Part shown: in pieces, positions 42,511-53,857 of the stretch
How positions within the stretch are numbered: the first letter of the stretch is position 1
Layout: every line of letters starts with the position of its first letter
Notes under the pieces: model-generated
What the model saw: only the letters and a program-made list of their open reading frames with translations
Told to the model about the DNA's origin: nothing
The model's database searches: none
DNA from: Azolla caroliniana
Lineage: Eukaryota > Polypodiophyta
Length of the DNA: 64,000 nucleotides
Direction of reading: 5' to 3'
NCBI GenBank assembly: GCA_043228905.1
Contig: JBHGNT010000015.1
Coordinates: forward strand, 11,842,001-11,906,000
Made by a program: the position numbers and the translations under genes

Positions 42511-42931
42511 TGTTAAGAAAACGTGAAGAAGGCACTTGGGCTCTTCTTATGTGCGTGGCGGATCGTGGTGTGCTAGATCGTTTGGTGCTCAAACACAGAA
42601 GGGAAGGGGGAAGGAGACTTACCTCTATAGCAACCAAAAACTTCTTCTATTTCATTATGCGCAGAGCTCTACTTGCTCTCGTCTGTCTCTCGCTTCTGCT
42701 ATCACTCTTTTCGTTCTACCTCTCTATCTTCACTCTCTTACTTTCTACCTAAGTAATAAGTTACTTACTTATGCAGCTAATTAGCTGTCAGTCACTAAAT
42801 AGCTGTCAGTAGCTAATTAGCTGTCAGTCGCTAATTAGCTATTTCTCCTTTATGTTCACAAGTAGCTAAATAGCTACTATAGCTTATTTCCTAATAAGCA
42901 TCACATACCATGTTGAGCTTGCTTCTCAACA
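42511..42931 (-). repeat. Copia-8 5' LTR
   Basis: TGTTAAGAAAACG to CTCAACA, 421 bp, with the same TAGCTAATTAGCTGTCAG array in a different register from the 3' LTR. Confidence 0.93.
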
Positions 42932-43261
42932 TTTTTTGGCATGAACGGTTAACAAAATAAGCTTGTAAGAACTCAAATGATATAAAGCTTAATTGTTTTT
43001 AAATCAATCTCTCATAGTGAATATTGTTTGTTATAAAAAACATGAGTTGTTACTTTTACGATAAGAAACATGGTGTAAAATTCTTCCATTTGCCTAATTT
43101 TGTGAATTTTCCATTTTATGACATGGTGATATTTTAAACTTTTCCATTGAGTCTTTGGGCACATGTGGTATAGGTATCACATTTTTTGTGTAATGGTAAA
43201 AAAACCCTGAAATCTAACGGAATATTCCCCATCCTTCCAATTGTGCATGATCCTTCCACTT
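42932..43261. other. AT-rich DNA on the far side of Copia-8
   Basis: Continues the target of Copia-8 (with 37,370-37,581). No ORF, no repeat match. Nothing else seen. Confidence 0.5.
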
Positions 43262-44105
43262 CTGAATATGAACGTGTTTAAATCTGTCTCAACTCCTCTT
43301 CACAGAAATGTGAAGCTTCACCCCGAATCGTGAAAGGCATGCAACCCGACATAGTTCGGACAGATTGTCGGAAGGTTTATCTACTTGACCATCACTCATC
43401 CGGACCTCAGCTATTTGGTCGGACTGATTAGTCAATTCATGTTAGAGCCGAAGACCGAACACCTTCAGTGTGCGCAAAGGATATTGCGATATGTTAGTGG
43501 CACTAAGGATAGAGCGTTGATATATCGGGTGGGTGCATCCATACAACTTCTCGGCTACACGGATACCGATGATCGTAGGTCAAAATCTGGATTCAAGTTT
43601 TCATTGGGAAGCGCCGCAATCGCTTGGCACATCAAGAAGCAACCAACAGTAGCAATGTCGAGCACCGAGGCCGAATATCGAGGAGCGGATGTTGCTTCAT
43701 GCGAAGCCATATGGCTGAAGTGGCTACTGAAGGATCTTCGGATGGAGCTTGCCGATCTGACGACGATCTATTGTCACAACCTCACTAGCATCCAACTAGC
43801 TAAGAACCTTGTCTTCCACGCTTGGACAAAGCACATCGAGGTGCACTATCATTTTGTCCATGGGTGAGTCCTCTCTGGTGAAGTGGAGCTCGTATATGTT
43901 TCGACTACTTGGTAGGTGGCTGATATCTTCACCAAACCTCTCGATCTAGACAAGTTGCGACATTTTTCGAGCATCCTTGGCTTACAACACCTCGACATGC
44001 CAAACTTGAGGGGGAGGGGCGAGAATGAGAGGGAGGAGAGAGATGATGTTCAAAAAGCCGTATCGGGTGAAGAATTCGATTTCAGAATGACGGAAGAAGT
44101 GAGGA
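43262..44105 (+). pseudogene. Copia-9: RT and RNase H 3' fragment
   Basis: Plus-strand copia fragment starting at a KSVSTPLHRNVKLHPE-like RT block near 43,285, with stops. It then runs open from 43,385 to 43,867 with THPDLSYLVGLISQFM, LLGYTDTDDRRS, SSTEAEYRGA and a YCHN block where CDN is expected. It ends ADIFTKPLDLDKLRHF, LDMPNLRGRGENEREE and an EEFDF phrase shared with the Copia-5 extension. The internal polypurine tract is at 44,007-44,018. It is cut by the GagX-3 LTR at 44,106. The Asp-to-His change in the catalytic CDN shows it is dead. Confidence 0.8.
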
Positions 44106-44255
44106 TGTTGTCTTGAAGAATTCCAACCATGAGGGAATACGAAACCAGATGCGCGTGAATGGCAGTGCGCAAGGGTACATATGAACAAGGGCTTATGTAT
44201 ATAATAATATATTAAAACTTGTGAAAAACAAGATTAATAAAGTATGAGACAACGA

Positions 44256-44289
<34 letters not shown>

Positions 44290-45540
44290 ATGGAGAGCTC
44301 AAAGCTCAGTTATCGATTGAATCCAGTTCTATTTTTTTACCGATTAATCCATTCCCATTTTGTTGTCTCCTATTCTCTTTCTTTGTTGAGTCCGCATTCT
44401 CATTACTTTTTACCTACCTCACGCGTTTATTTGAGTTCCCAAGCCCTTGTGCTCATCTTCTTGTACTAGGCGATTGGTTTGGAGTAGTATACACGTCTGA
44501 GCCTGTGTGCTCTTCATTCAGCATACGGAGACAAGTCTGGATCGGTTTACGTCCTAGTAAAGGAACCCGGTGCTTGAGCCGGAAAAGGCTCTTCTCTCCT
44601 AATTCTCCATCTTTCCCTACTCCTTAGTCCAAGACCCTGGTGGTCCTGCCCCCGATCAGACACATACACACGGAATGCCGTGACATCTTTAGTGAACTTG
44701 ACGTGAAAGGGGTGGCAAAGGAATTCGAAATGAGGGGAAGTGAGCTAGCAGAAGCAATGACGGTGTCCGTCGACCGCTTGGTGAATGTGTTGGAGAACGC
44801 GGGTGGTCTCGATAGGGCCATAGAAACGATAGTGGGGACGTCTGACAGATTGAATGGGAAGGATGTGACAAGCTTTTTGGAGGCCTATAAGGCCGAAATG
44901 CTAATGCGGGACATCCCGGAGGACATGCGGTTGTCCGGATTCCCGTGAGTCATGACATCGAACATCCCGGAGTTGCTCAAAATACTAACCGACTGCCGGA
45001 ATTGGTCGGAGCTCGAGGAGTAACTCCTCGAGATGTATGAAATTGATAACTTGCTTCGAATGTCAAAACGGGAGCTTATGAAGTGGGTAGAGTTGCTTGA
45101 GAAAGGTAAAAACACATCAATGCTTCTCCAAGAATTCAAGAAGCGATTCGTGCGATTATCGGCACTGGATTGAAGCGTGCTTGACACGAGGAAGGTCCTA
45201 TTGTTCATCAAGTCGGTCGAATCGCACGAACGCGAGAAGGTTGGTCTCCTCTTGGAGGCGGAGGACGGCCTCATGCCTGGCTTAGCTGTTGTTAAAAGGG
45301 TATGCAACCGCTTTGACAAACGTCGCGAATGGAACAACGTGGGGTCTTCTTCGGTCGGCCCGACTGCCGGGAGGATGACAGGAGATATGCCGACTCAGTT
45401 GGATGAAACGAGAAGATGGTTCAAGTCAGGCCCTATTCCAACTAACATAGTCGACGACTAAGGCGACTAGATTGCTCACGCCCGGAGGGAAGGCGATGGT
45501 CAATCGTGCGATCAACACCCACCAATCGACCAGAGGTGCA
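44106..45540 (+). pseudogene. GagX-3: 5' LTR plus gag-like ORF
   Basis: LTR-like start TGTTGTCTTGAAG with (TG)n near 44,258-44,288. The leader phrase near 44,625-44,645 matches GagX-1 and GagX-2. The gag-like frame 44,640-45,460, with three stops, shows AKEFEMRGSELAEAM, RLNGKDVTSFLEAYKAEM, KRELMKWVELLEKGKN, LLFIKSVESHEREKVGLLLE and FDKRREWNN. It then loses frame and reaches a CMC pair near 45,541. It breaks there, and the following block lies inverted. Same family as GagX-1 and GagX-2. Confidence 0.65.
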
Positions 45541-45640
45541 TGTGTCACACCACAACCTCCTCCATCAACCTTTTCATTCCACCCCAGCTGGTGTTTATTT
45601 CCAGGGATTTGCGGGTGTTGCTCGTGTGTACCCCGCCATT
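45541..45640 (-). repeat. Inverted piece of the GagX ORF
   Basis: Minus strand encodes VVYLWNGGVHTSNTRKSLEI and GGMKRLMEE, a block that in the first half of GagX-2 directly follows the CMWC region on the plus strand. Here it is inverted and fused to Copia-10 pol. Confidence 0.7.
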
Positions 45641-46768
45641 CCATAGGTACACGACCGCGTCAACCGACATATCCGAATCTGTGAATCCTTCAAGTTGGGG
45701 TTTCCCTGAACCAAATCGAAGGCACATACTGGATGTGCCTTTCAAGCACCGAAGTATCCACTTGACCGCTATCCAATGTTCTCTTCCTTGATTGCTCATG
45801 AATCGACTGACCACGCCAACTGCATATCCGATATCCGACCAGGTACACACCATTGCGTACATCAGGCATCCGACTACGGAGGCATATGGCACCTTCATCA
45901 TCTCCAACTTCTCCGTCTTTGTCTTCAGACTTGGTTTTCCGGACAACTTGCAATTTTCCAGAAGTGTCAATCCGACCGGCTTTGCATCCGTCATATTGAA
46001 CTGTTGGAGCACCTTTGTCACGTACTTCTCCTGTGACCACCACAATAGCTTCTTCGTCCGGTTCCGGACAATGTGCATCCCTAGTGTCAGTCTTGCCGGA
46101 CCCGCATCTTTCATTAAGAAGGTCCAGTTCAAGGACTTCTTAAGATTCCCAATTTTGGTTTGGTTCGGTCCGACGATCAGCATGTCATCCACATATAGCA
46201 GGAGTATCAGGAAGTCTCCTCCATCAAAATTCTTCACAAATTCACAGTGGTTGGCCTGCATCTTGTGGTATCCTTGATCGGTCATGAAGGAGTCGAACTT
46301 CTGGTACCATTTCCAGGGAGTTTTCTTCAGTCCGTATAAGCTCTTCTTCAACCGACATACCAGGTGCTCCTTCCCTTTCTTGACAAACCCCTTCGGTTGT
46401 TGCATGTAGATCTCTTCTTCGAGGTCACCATGTGGGAACACCGTCTTAACGTCTAGTTGCTCTACCTCGAGGTCCATGCTTGCTACAATGCTCAACACAG
46501 TCTGGATGAATATCAACACAGTCTGGAAATCTCCGGGGGGGCTCTTCTCTCCCTAAGAGGATATCTTCTTCTCCCTTGATTCTTGACCACCGGTTCCTCC
46601 ATTTGTTCTTCATCCGAATCCAATTCAAGGTCTTCTCTAGTTTCGGTTTCCGATTCTTCTTCTTCTTCGATCGGTTCGGTTTCTTTTCCGACTACGGCCT
46701 GTTCTTCGAGTGTCATCCGGCCAGTCCTTGTATCTTCTGACCGATTCGTGTCAGTCGAGTTGGAGTGC
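45641..46768 (-). pseudogene. Copia-10: RT fragment of a second copia lineage
   Basis: The minus-strand frame 46,519-45,641 encodes [54 protein letters not shown] (catalytic YVDD) and KVPYASVVGCLMYAMVCT, reaching EGFTDSDMS of RNase H. It then runs into the GagX piece, giving a 324-codon chimeric frame. Upstream (46,513-46,716) lies an acidic integrase tail with RRRYPLRERRAPPE. It resembles the Copia-2 lineage. RNase H is missing and the element is cut on the other side at 46,769. Confidence 0.8.
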
Positions 46769-47206
46769 TGTTGAGATACAAACTCAACATTGGCCGGATC
46801 GACTATGCAAGCCGAGAATTGGATTGGTTGGGATCAATCGATTAGGCCGGACCGGTGCATAAACCTGGTGCATAAACCGGTGCGCAACGAGAAGCCGTAG
46901 CGGTGAGTAAACCGCGAGGCCGTTGGAAAGATATTCCGCGTAGGAATATATTTTGAGAGTTAGTGTAGAGCTCATTTATGGGAATTGAAGTACGTGTCAG
47001 TACTTCTGTCACTCTGTATGGACTTGTATAAAAGTGCTCACTGAGCACATCCTATGTACAGATTGAGTATTATTTTTTAATTTAGTTTTTTTTGCATTCC
47101 CTCTCTCTGTCTGTCTCTCCCACGTACTGTGTATATTCAAGCTCTCCATTAAACCTGCATTTCTATGTTCGGTTTTCTATCGCTTCCGCACGCTATTCTT
47201 TTTACA
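46769..47206 (+). repeat. Copia-11 5' LTR
   Basis: TGTTGAGATACAA to TTTTTACA, 438 bp. TATAAAAG lies near 47,027, preceded by the dyad GAAGTACGTGTCAGTACTTC (46,987-47,006, perfect 7-bp arms). Confidence 0.85.
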
Positions 47207-47218
47207 TGGTATTAGAGC
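47207..47218 (+). promoter_or_regulatory. Copia-11 primer binding site
   Basis: TGGTATTAGAGC, one mismatch to the initiator tRNA-Met site, directly after the LTR. Confidence 0.87.
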
Positions 47219-47295
47219 GCGAGGGTTGAGAACCTCTGCAACTGACCTTAGCTCAAGAAGAAAGCCTAACCTTCGTAAAGAATAGGAAAATCAAA

Positions 47296-48580
47296 ATGGA
47301 TAGAGGCATGGCTAGCTCGCTTCCAAAAGAGAAGCTCGACAGAAACAACTACGCGTCTTGGTCTTACAAGATGCACCAGTACCTGCTCGGGCACAGTTAC
47401 TGGAGCTACATCGACAGAGCAAATGACACAACACCCGATTCCAAACACAAAGACTTCCCGGCTTGGGAACAGTCGGCAAGCAGAGTTCTCTATTGCTTTG
47501 CGTCTTGTGTGGGCGAACAGCTTCTGAGCTATATTTGGGATGCGAAAACGCCGAAGGATGCTTGAGGGAATCTGAAGAAGGTTTTCGATGCAAGCACCAC
47601 AGCTAGGAAGCTTCAACTCTGACAAGAGCTGAGCAACTTATGACAACGCGACTTGTAGGTGGCTAATTACACCTCGAAGATCAAAGAGATATGCGACTCC
47701 TTAGCCTCTATCGATGTGAACATCGAGGAAGGGGGACTGGCTTTGAAGTTCGAAGCGTTCCGAACTGCTGTCTGTACATAGGAGAATATGCCGTTGTTTT
47801 TCGACCTACAGTCGATGCTCCTTATAGAGGAGAACCACACGGGTGCGTCGACGAGCACACACACCGATAGCAAGATGCTATACACAGAGGGAGATAGGCC
47901 CCGTGGTCGTTGCAGACGAGGCGAGTTGGTGCGCAATGGAGGTGGCCGACGGGATCAAGGAAGAAGGCACCGAAGTGATGCCGACAACAATTCTAGACGC
48001 TCTGTAAACAGGGGGAGTGGAGGCGACGAGAACCGACAAGGGAAATCCGTTGCGGAATGTTGGTACTGTGGCAAGAAAGGCCACAAGGGGAGCGAGTGTT
48101 GGAAGAAGCATGCCAATTCAGAGAGGACCGGATCTGGATCATTTTCCAGATAAACCGACAAGGGTAATCGGTAGCGATCGCACTACGCCGAAGGATCCGG
48201 AAAAGCCGAAAAAGGGTCAGCCTTCGTGACGAGACACGAAGCAAACTCGATGAAGAGGTCCACCCTGAAATCGGATGAGGTGTGGTACGTCGACTCCGGC
48301 GCATCAAACCACATGATGTGCCACAAGGAGTGGTTCTTATACCTTGAGAAACTGATGCAACCGGGAGTAGTTGCAATCGGAGATGACACTCCGCATCTGA
48401 TCGTGAATGTCGGTGAAGTTCCCCTAAGCCATGTCGGGTAGAAAGGGAAACTCATGAACATGTCCCAACAATTACGAAGAATCTGGTATCGGTAAGCTAG
48501 ATTGTAGATCAGGGGATGCAAGTCCGGTTCATGCATCTCGGGTGCTTCATCAAGGAAGAAGTCCAAGTTATTGTGCAAGG
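47296..48580 (+). pseudogene. Copia-11 gag, nucleocapsid and protease remnants
   Basis: Capsid MDRGMASSLPKEKLDRNNYA, KMHQYLLGHSYWSY (47,296-47,565) ends at a TGA; three more stops follow to about 47,780. Nucleocapsid CWYCGKKGHKGSEC is at 48,057-48,098, and protease VWYVDSGASNHM (DSG intact) is at about 48,280, before a TAG at 48,439. Reading stops at a VQG block near 48,580, where integrase sequence from the catalytic core is missing. The start Met is shared with Copia-5. Confidence 0.83.
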
Positions 48581-48582
48581 GC

Positions 48583-48962
48583 GTATGTGCATGTGCCGAA
48601 GGAGAAACGGAGGAAGTTGAACGCGAAAGCTGAGAAGTGTATCTTAGTCGGCTATTCTAACGAGTAGAAGGGTTATAAGTTGTAAAGAATCAATGGTGAT
48701 TCTTGTGAAGCGGAATAGGTGTGACCTGTGTGTGTGTGTGTGTGTGTATGAGATAGAGAGAGAGACACACACACACACACATAGAGTATACGCAAGATTG
48801 AGTATATTAACAAAGGAGAAAGACACAACAAAATACAAGGTGGGAGGAGGGTGCTTAGCATTGTGTATGTGCATGTGCCGAAGGAGAAACGGAGGAAGTT
48901 GAACGCGAAAGCTGAGAAGTGTATCTTAGTCGGCTATTCTAACGAGTAGAAGGGTTATAAGT
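48583..48962 (+). repeat. 282-bp tandem duplication spanning integrase codons and Copia-12 LTR start
   Basis: GTATGTGCATGTGCCGAAGG occurs at 48,583 and 48,865. Each copy contains integrase-tail codons (KEKRRKLNAKAEKC, then LVGYSNE and a stop) followed by the beginning of the Copia-12 LTR. The first copy holds only about 180 bp of that LTR (48,682-48,862). The duplication must postdate insertion of Copia-12. Confidence 0.87.
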
Positions 48963-49354
48963 TGTAAAGAATCAATGGTGATTCTTGTGAAGCGGAATAG
49001 GTGTGAACTGTGTGTGTGTGTGTGTGTGTATGAGATAGAGAGAGAGACACACACACACACACACAGAGTATACGCAAGATTGAGTATATTAACAAAGGAG
49101 AAAGACACAACAAAATACAAGGTGGGAGGAGGGTGCTTTATATAGTCACCCTCTCTCTTCATTAACTACAAGACTCATGGAGCATGGGGAATGTGAAAGC
49201 TCATAAGTTATGTGTCATAGAATATGATTCTATGACTCATACTAAATGCTAGAATACAAAGAGGTGACATAATGGTGACTCTTGACCGTTGGAGTGTCTA
49301 TTCACTCTCAAGGTGAGTTCACACACTAGACCAAGTTGAGCTTGATTCTCAACA
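48963..49354 (-). repeat. Copia-12 3' LTR
   Basis: TGTAAAGAATC to CTCAACA. (TG)n-(AG)n-(CA)n tract near 49,009-49,065. TATATAAAG on the minus strand lies between perfect 7-bp arms GAGGGTG and CACCCTC (49,129-49,153). Confidence 0.92.
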
Positions 49355-49383
49355 CGCCCCCTCAAGCTCAAGTCGGGTCGGTT

Positions 49384-51012
49384 TCAGACGGTATCTGAAA
49401 TCCACTTCGACTCGCATTCTGGAATCCACGTCGACTCGTGTTGACTTGCATTTATGTAGAGTTGTGGAATCCGTGCTCCAACTTGCGTTGTGCGTAGTTG
49501 CGAAGTCTGTGCTTCGGCTTGCGTCTTTCTTTGCGGCTTTGCACGGTAGATCGGTTCTTCGCGGCTTCGTTGCGTGGTTGCGTAATCCACGCGTTCTTGC
49601 GTAGTGTGCGCAATACTCCCCCTCAAGCTTGGCAGGTCAGGGATCGTCAATCCGAGATCGGTCATGAATTGCCACAACTTGTCGGCTCCTAAGGCTTTAG
49701 TGAAGATGTCGGCCGTTTGAAGATTTGTGCTAATGTGTTGTAGGTCGACATCGCCAGCTAGAACGCGCTCTCAGATGAAGTGATAGTGCACTTCGATGTG
49801 CTTTGTCCGCGCGTGGAACACCGGGTTCTGAGCCAGATAGATATTGCTCATGTTGTCACAGTAAAGGGAAGTCGGATCCTTGATGGGTACGCCCAGATCC
49901 TTCAAAATCCTCTTGAGCCATATGGCTTCACACACAGCTACAGTTGCGCCCCTGTATTCCGCCTCCGTACTCGAAAGAGCGACAGTAGGCTGCTTCTTGC
50001 TACTCCAGGATATTGCTCCGTTGCCGAGGGAGAAAAAAATTCCGGAGGTTGATCTTCTATTGGCTTTGTAGCCGGCCCAGTCGGCGTCTGTGTACCCCTC
50101 GAGTCGTATTGGCATCGTGGTCTTGTAGAGGATGCTGCAATCCATTGTGCCGCTCACGTATCGTAGAACTCGGTGAGCGCAATCCAAGTGAGTATCATGC
50201 GGTGTTTGCGTAAATTGGCTAAGGAGACCGACCGGATAACTGAGATCGGGTCGTGTGATCATGAGGTAGATGAGACTCCCGATGAGTTGCCGATACTGAG
50301 TTGGCTCACACGCTTTGGTGCCAGAGTTCGCATCGAGTTTGAGATTGCGATCGAGCGGGGTTGCCGCGGATTTGCACTCAGCCATCCCGAACTTGTATAA
50401 CAAGTTGAGGATGTAGTGCCATTTAGAGATCATGATTCCGGCCGGAGTTTGAATTACCTCGATGCCGAGGCAGTAGTGGAGCTCCTTCATGTCCGTCATC
50501 TCGAACTTGTCGGAAAGGAGGGATTTGACCTTATTGATTTCGACGAGATGCTCACCTCCAAGGACTAGGTCATCCACATATAAGATGATGACGATCAGAC
50601 TTGCGGAATCGCTTCGTATGTAGAGGGAGTTGTCCGATTTTAACATATGGAAGCCGATTTGATGAAGATATTGCGTTATCTTCGAATGGCAAGCACGCGG
50701 GGCTTGCTTGAGGCCATAGAGTGGCTTCTTGAGTCGGCAAATAGCTTTCGGATGGGTGCTCGAGTTGAAGCTGGGTGGTTGGATCATGTACACCTCCTCT
50801 TCTAATTTTCCTTCTAGAAAGGCGTTCTTGACGTCCATTTGATGGAGGTGCCACCCTTTCGCCATGACAATCGCAATTACGGTTTGCACTGTCGTCATCT
50901 TTGCCACCGGGGCAAAGGTCTCTTCGTAGTCGACGCCATGCGTCTGAGCGTATCCTTTTGCTACGAGTCGAGCTTTGTAGCAGTTTACGGAGCCATTGGT
51001 GTTATACTTCAC
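49384..51012 (-). pseudogene. Copia-12 reverse transcriptase and RNase H
   Basis: The long segment 51,012-49,771 encodes [34 protein letters not shown], the YVDD box in IILYVDDLVLGG, RLEGYTDADWAGYKA, SSTEAEYRGA and CDNMSNIYLA. An in-frame TGA at 49,771 follows HYHFI; the frame continues ERVLAGDVD and TADIFTKALGADKLWQF to PSLRGS (49,620) and then about 75 more residues to 49,384. The catalytic residues are intact apart from that stop. The internal polypurine tract at 49,616-49,627 lies 260 bp from the LTR. Confidence 0.88.
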
Positions 51013-53029
51013 CTTGTAGATCCATCTGCATCCGATCGCTTGTTTGTGTGGTGAGGTGGGAACGAGATCCCACGTCTCGTTCTTCTATAGTGCCTGCGGC
51101 TTCCGAAAAGGTTTCCGGCTCCTGTACTGTCGCTACCTTCATCATAAAGGCGTAACGGTACGCCATATAATCGTTGTAGCCGAATCGGCTTACGGGGTTC
51201 TTTTCACGGGTGGATCGGCGGAGCTTTTCATTTGCAGAGATGAGGGCTTTCTTAGCTCTGATTGGTACCTCGAAACCGGCGAACTCACTGTCGAGTGAGT
51301 GAGTCGACTCATCGTCGTTGAAGCGATCATCTTCGTATTCCGACATTTTCGCCTTGCCTTTGTCCATCTTCGGGCTAGGTCGTGATGTGCTTTGATCGCT
51401 CAAAGGCTCTTGTGGTCCGCTCAATTGGGTCGTGATCGGACTTTCTTCGAACATGCGCGTAAGGCGATCTTTATCCTCGATCTCTTGTTCGGCGAATTCC
51501 GGGTCGAGCGGAGTCGGAGTTGGAGTTATCTCTGGTGCGTATGAGGATGCGTACTCGTCAAAAACGACGTCTCGACTTACTCGAGATTTTCGAGTTGAAG
51601 GGTTGTAGCACTTGTACCCCTTTTGCTCCAATGAGTATCCTACGAGGATACATTTCTCCGACTTCGGGTCAAGCTTTTGACGCTTCTCGTCGGGGATGTG
51701 CACGTACGCTATCACTCTGAATATGCGGATGTGCGATAAGTCCGGCTTCTTTCCGAAGTATTTTTCGTGCGGAGTGACCTCGTGCACACCGGATGTTGTG
51801 CACCGGTTCATTAGGTAGACAGTCGTATTTGCAGCTTCGGCCCAATATGACTTGGGCATATGCTTCTCATTCATCATGGCCCGCGCTACTTCGAGGATGT
51901 GCCGATTTTTGCACTCAGCTACCCCATTTTGTTGTGGAATGTGTCGGCAAGTGAATTCTCGCCAAATTCCTTCCTTTTGGAGATACGCCGTGAAGTCATC
52001 CAAGAAGTACTCCTTGCCGCCATCCGATCGAAGACAACGTACATGTCGGCCCGTGGCTTTCTCGACTTCATTCTTGAAAGTTTGGAAGTGTTCGAACACT
52101 TCGCTCTTTTGCTGCATCGGGTAGATCCAAGTGTGCCTAGAGAAGTCGTCGATGAAGAGCACGTAATATCGGCATCCGCCGAATGTAGCCGTCCGCGCCG
52201 GTCCCCATACGTTGGAATGAACTACGTCGAGTAGACCTTTGCTCACGTTCTGCTTTTTCGGGAATGGGTGTCGGTGTTGCTTGCCGAATTGGCACACTTC
52301 GCATACACCTTCAATCTCCTTCTCTTTGAATGTTGGGAGTCCGATGACAACTCCTTTTGATTTCATTGCTTTGAGTTTTTGGAGATTTATATGGCCAATC
52401 CGCTTGTGCCATAACTCTATGTCGGAGTCGACTTTCGTGCTTTTCGCGAACATGGCGGATTTCATCTCGAGTGAATCAAGAATGAACATCCGGCCCTCTC
52501 TTCTTCGGCGTGCGATGATTTGGCCTTCTTTTTCGATGAAGCACCCTTCTTGGTCGAATCGTACTTGCATCCCTTGCTCAACCATTTGGCCGACCGAGAC
52601 CAAATTCTTCGTGATGGTGGGAACATGCAAGTCATTTTTAATGTATGTTTGCTTACCTCTTTCGCCAAATGGAACATTGCCGATGTGCCGAATCGGGTGC
52701 GTAGTGTCATCTCCGGTTTCGACATAACGGGGTCGCTCTGGCTCTCGAAGTTCGAGAAACCATTCTTTATGGGATGTCATATGGTTTGAGGCTCCAGAGT
52801 CAACAAACCATACATCCTCCGGATTGAGGGCACTAGTTGAGGTAGAGGCCGACATAGAGTTTGCTCTATGTTTCATCATGAACATTCCGCCACGGTTGGA
52901 GTTGCCTGCATACATTCCGCCACGATCTTCGTAGTTGGAGTTGTTTCTGTACATTCTGCTATACTCTTCGTAGTTGGAATTGTGCGCGTAATTCGTCAGT
53001 TGTTGGCTTGTGTAAGCCGATTCACGCAT
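51002..53029 (-). pseudogene. Copia-12 protease and integrase, 675-residue open frame
   Basis: Order: protease VWFVDSGASNHM (residues about 72-83), pre-integrase LWHKRIGH and CEVCQFGKQHRHPF. The integrase core follows with HSNVWGP (first acidic residue Asp changed to Asn), CLRSDGGKEYF, and PQQNGVAECKN, where Glu is kept. Next are an integrase C-terminal tail with GYKCYNPSTRK and an acidic/Ser-rich linker. The frame shifts at about 51,095 where some 40 bp of the RT start are missing. The HSDVW to HSNVW change keeps the Asp-Val-Trp position altered, so activity is doubtful. Confidence 0.85.
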
Positions 53030-53857
53030 CTTCTTTCGGCACTCTTCTTCGTGGTGGCCGAGCTTTCCACAATATCCGCATTCGGTTGCGTTTTGACGGC
53101 TCGGGCCGGAGTGGAAGCTCCCCCTTCTTGTGAAGGTTCCTCATTGGCTTCCGTTTTGCAGCCGAAATTGGGAGTTGTTATCGTAGATCGGACCTCGTCT
53201 GCCTTGTCCTTGGCCGAATCAGCCTCTTGACTGTCTGCGTCCTCTTCCTCCATTCGAGTGCATGTAGAGCATGTGGCCTTCCGACTCATTGCTCCTTGTA
53301 CGCACGTGGTTTTCTTCGACCAATAGCATTGATTGGAGCTCGAAGAAGGAGGGAGATTTCTCCCGTGCTAGAACAACGGTTCACATCGAGCTGAACCGTG
53401 GTGCGAGGCAGCCGAGGCATATTTGAACCATCTCATCATCATCGATATTTACGCTTATTGAGCCGTGCGAATCGCAAAGCTCCTTGATCTTAGAGGTGTA
53501 TGTCGTAATGGACATGTCCCTTTGTTGAATGTTGTTCAACTCTTGGCGGAGTTGAAGCCTTCTTGCGGTTGTGTTTGCCGCGAAAATCTTTCGTAGATTT
53601 TCCCATGCCTCCTTCGGCGTCTTGGCTTTGCGAATGTAGCCGAGCATGTGATCGTGAACACATGTCGCCAAGCAATACATCATGCGGCTTGCGGCTTGCT
53701 CCCATGTCGCGTATCTGGGAGCCGCTTCATCGGGTCGGTCTTCATGTGCTCCTTTGATGTAGCTCCAATAGCCTTGTCCGACAAGGTACTCCCAAGATGC
53801 GAAGTTGTTTCGATCCAACTTCTCGGTAGGGAGAGCACTCCCCATTTGAGTATTCAT
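53000..53857 (-). pseudogene. Copia-12 gag
   Basis: Capsid 53,857-53,381: MNTQMGSALPTEKLDRNNFA, then a 4-residue deletion in the KMHQ position before YLVGQGYWSY, then LCDSHGSISVNIDDDEM and LAPRFSSM with a stop. After a frame shift the ELQSMLLVEENH, Gly/Arg-rich and CGYCGKLGHHEEEC nucleocapsid knuckle follow (about 53,290-53,030), with two further stops. Confidence 0.85.

Larger units (their letters stand above)
37582..42931 (-). mobile_element. Copia-8: nearly intact Ty1/copia retrotransposon
   Basis: LTRs are 37,582-38,002 and 42,511-42,931, each 421 bp and differing at roughly 15 positions by eye, flanked by TTTTT duplications (37,577-37,581 and 42,932-42,936). The primer site 42,499-42,510 is perfect. 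The polypurine tract CTTGAGGGGGAG lies at 38,003-38,015 on the minus strand. The internal gag-pol frame is open for 1409 codons. Only one gag-proximal frameshift is visible. This is the youngest complete copia element in the window by these criteria. Confidence 0.95.
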
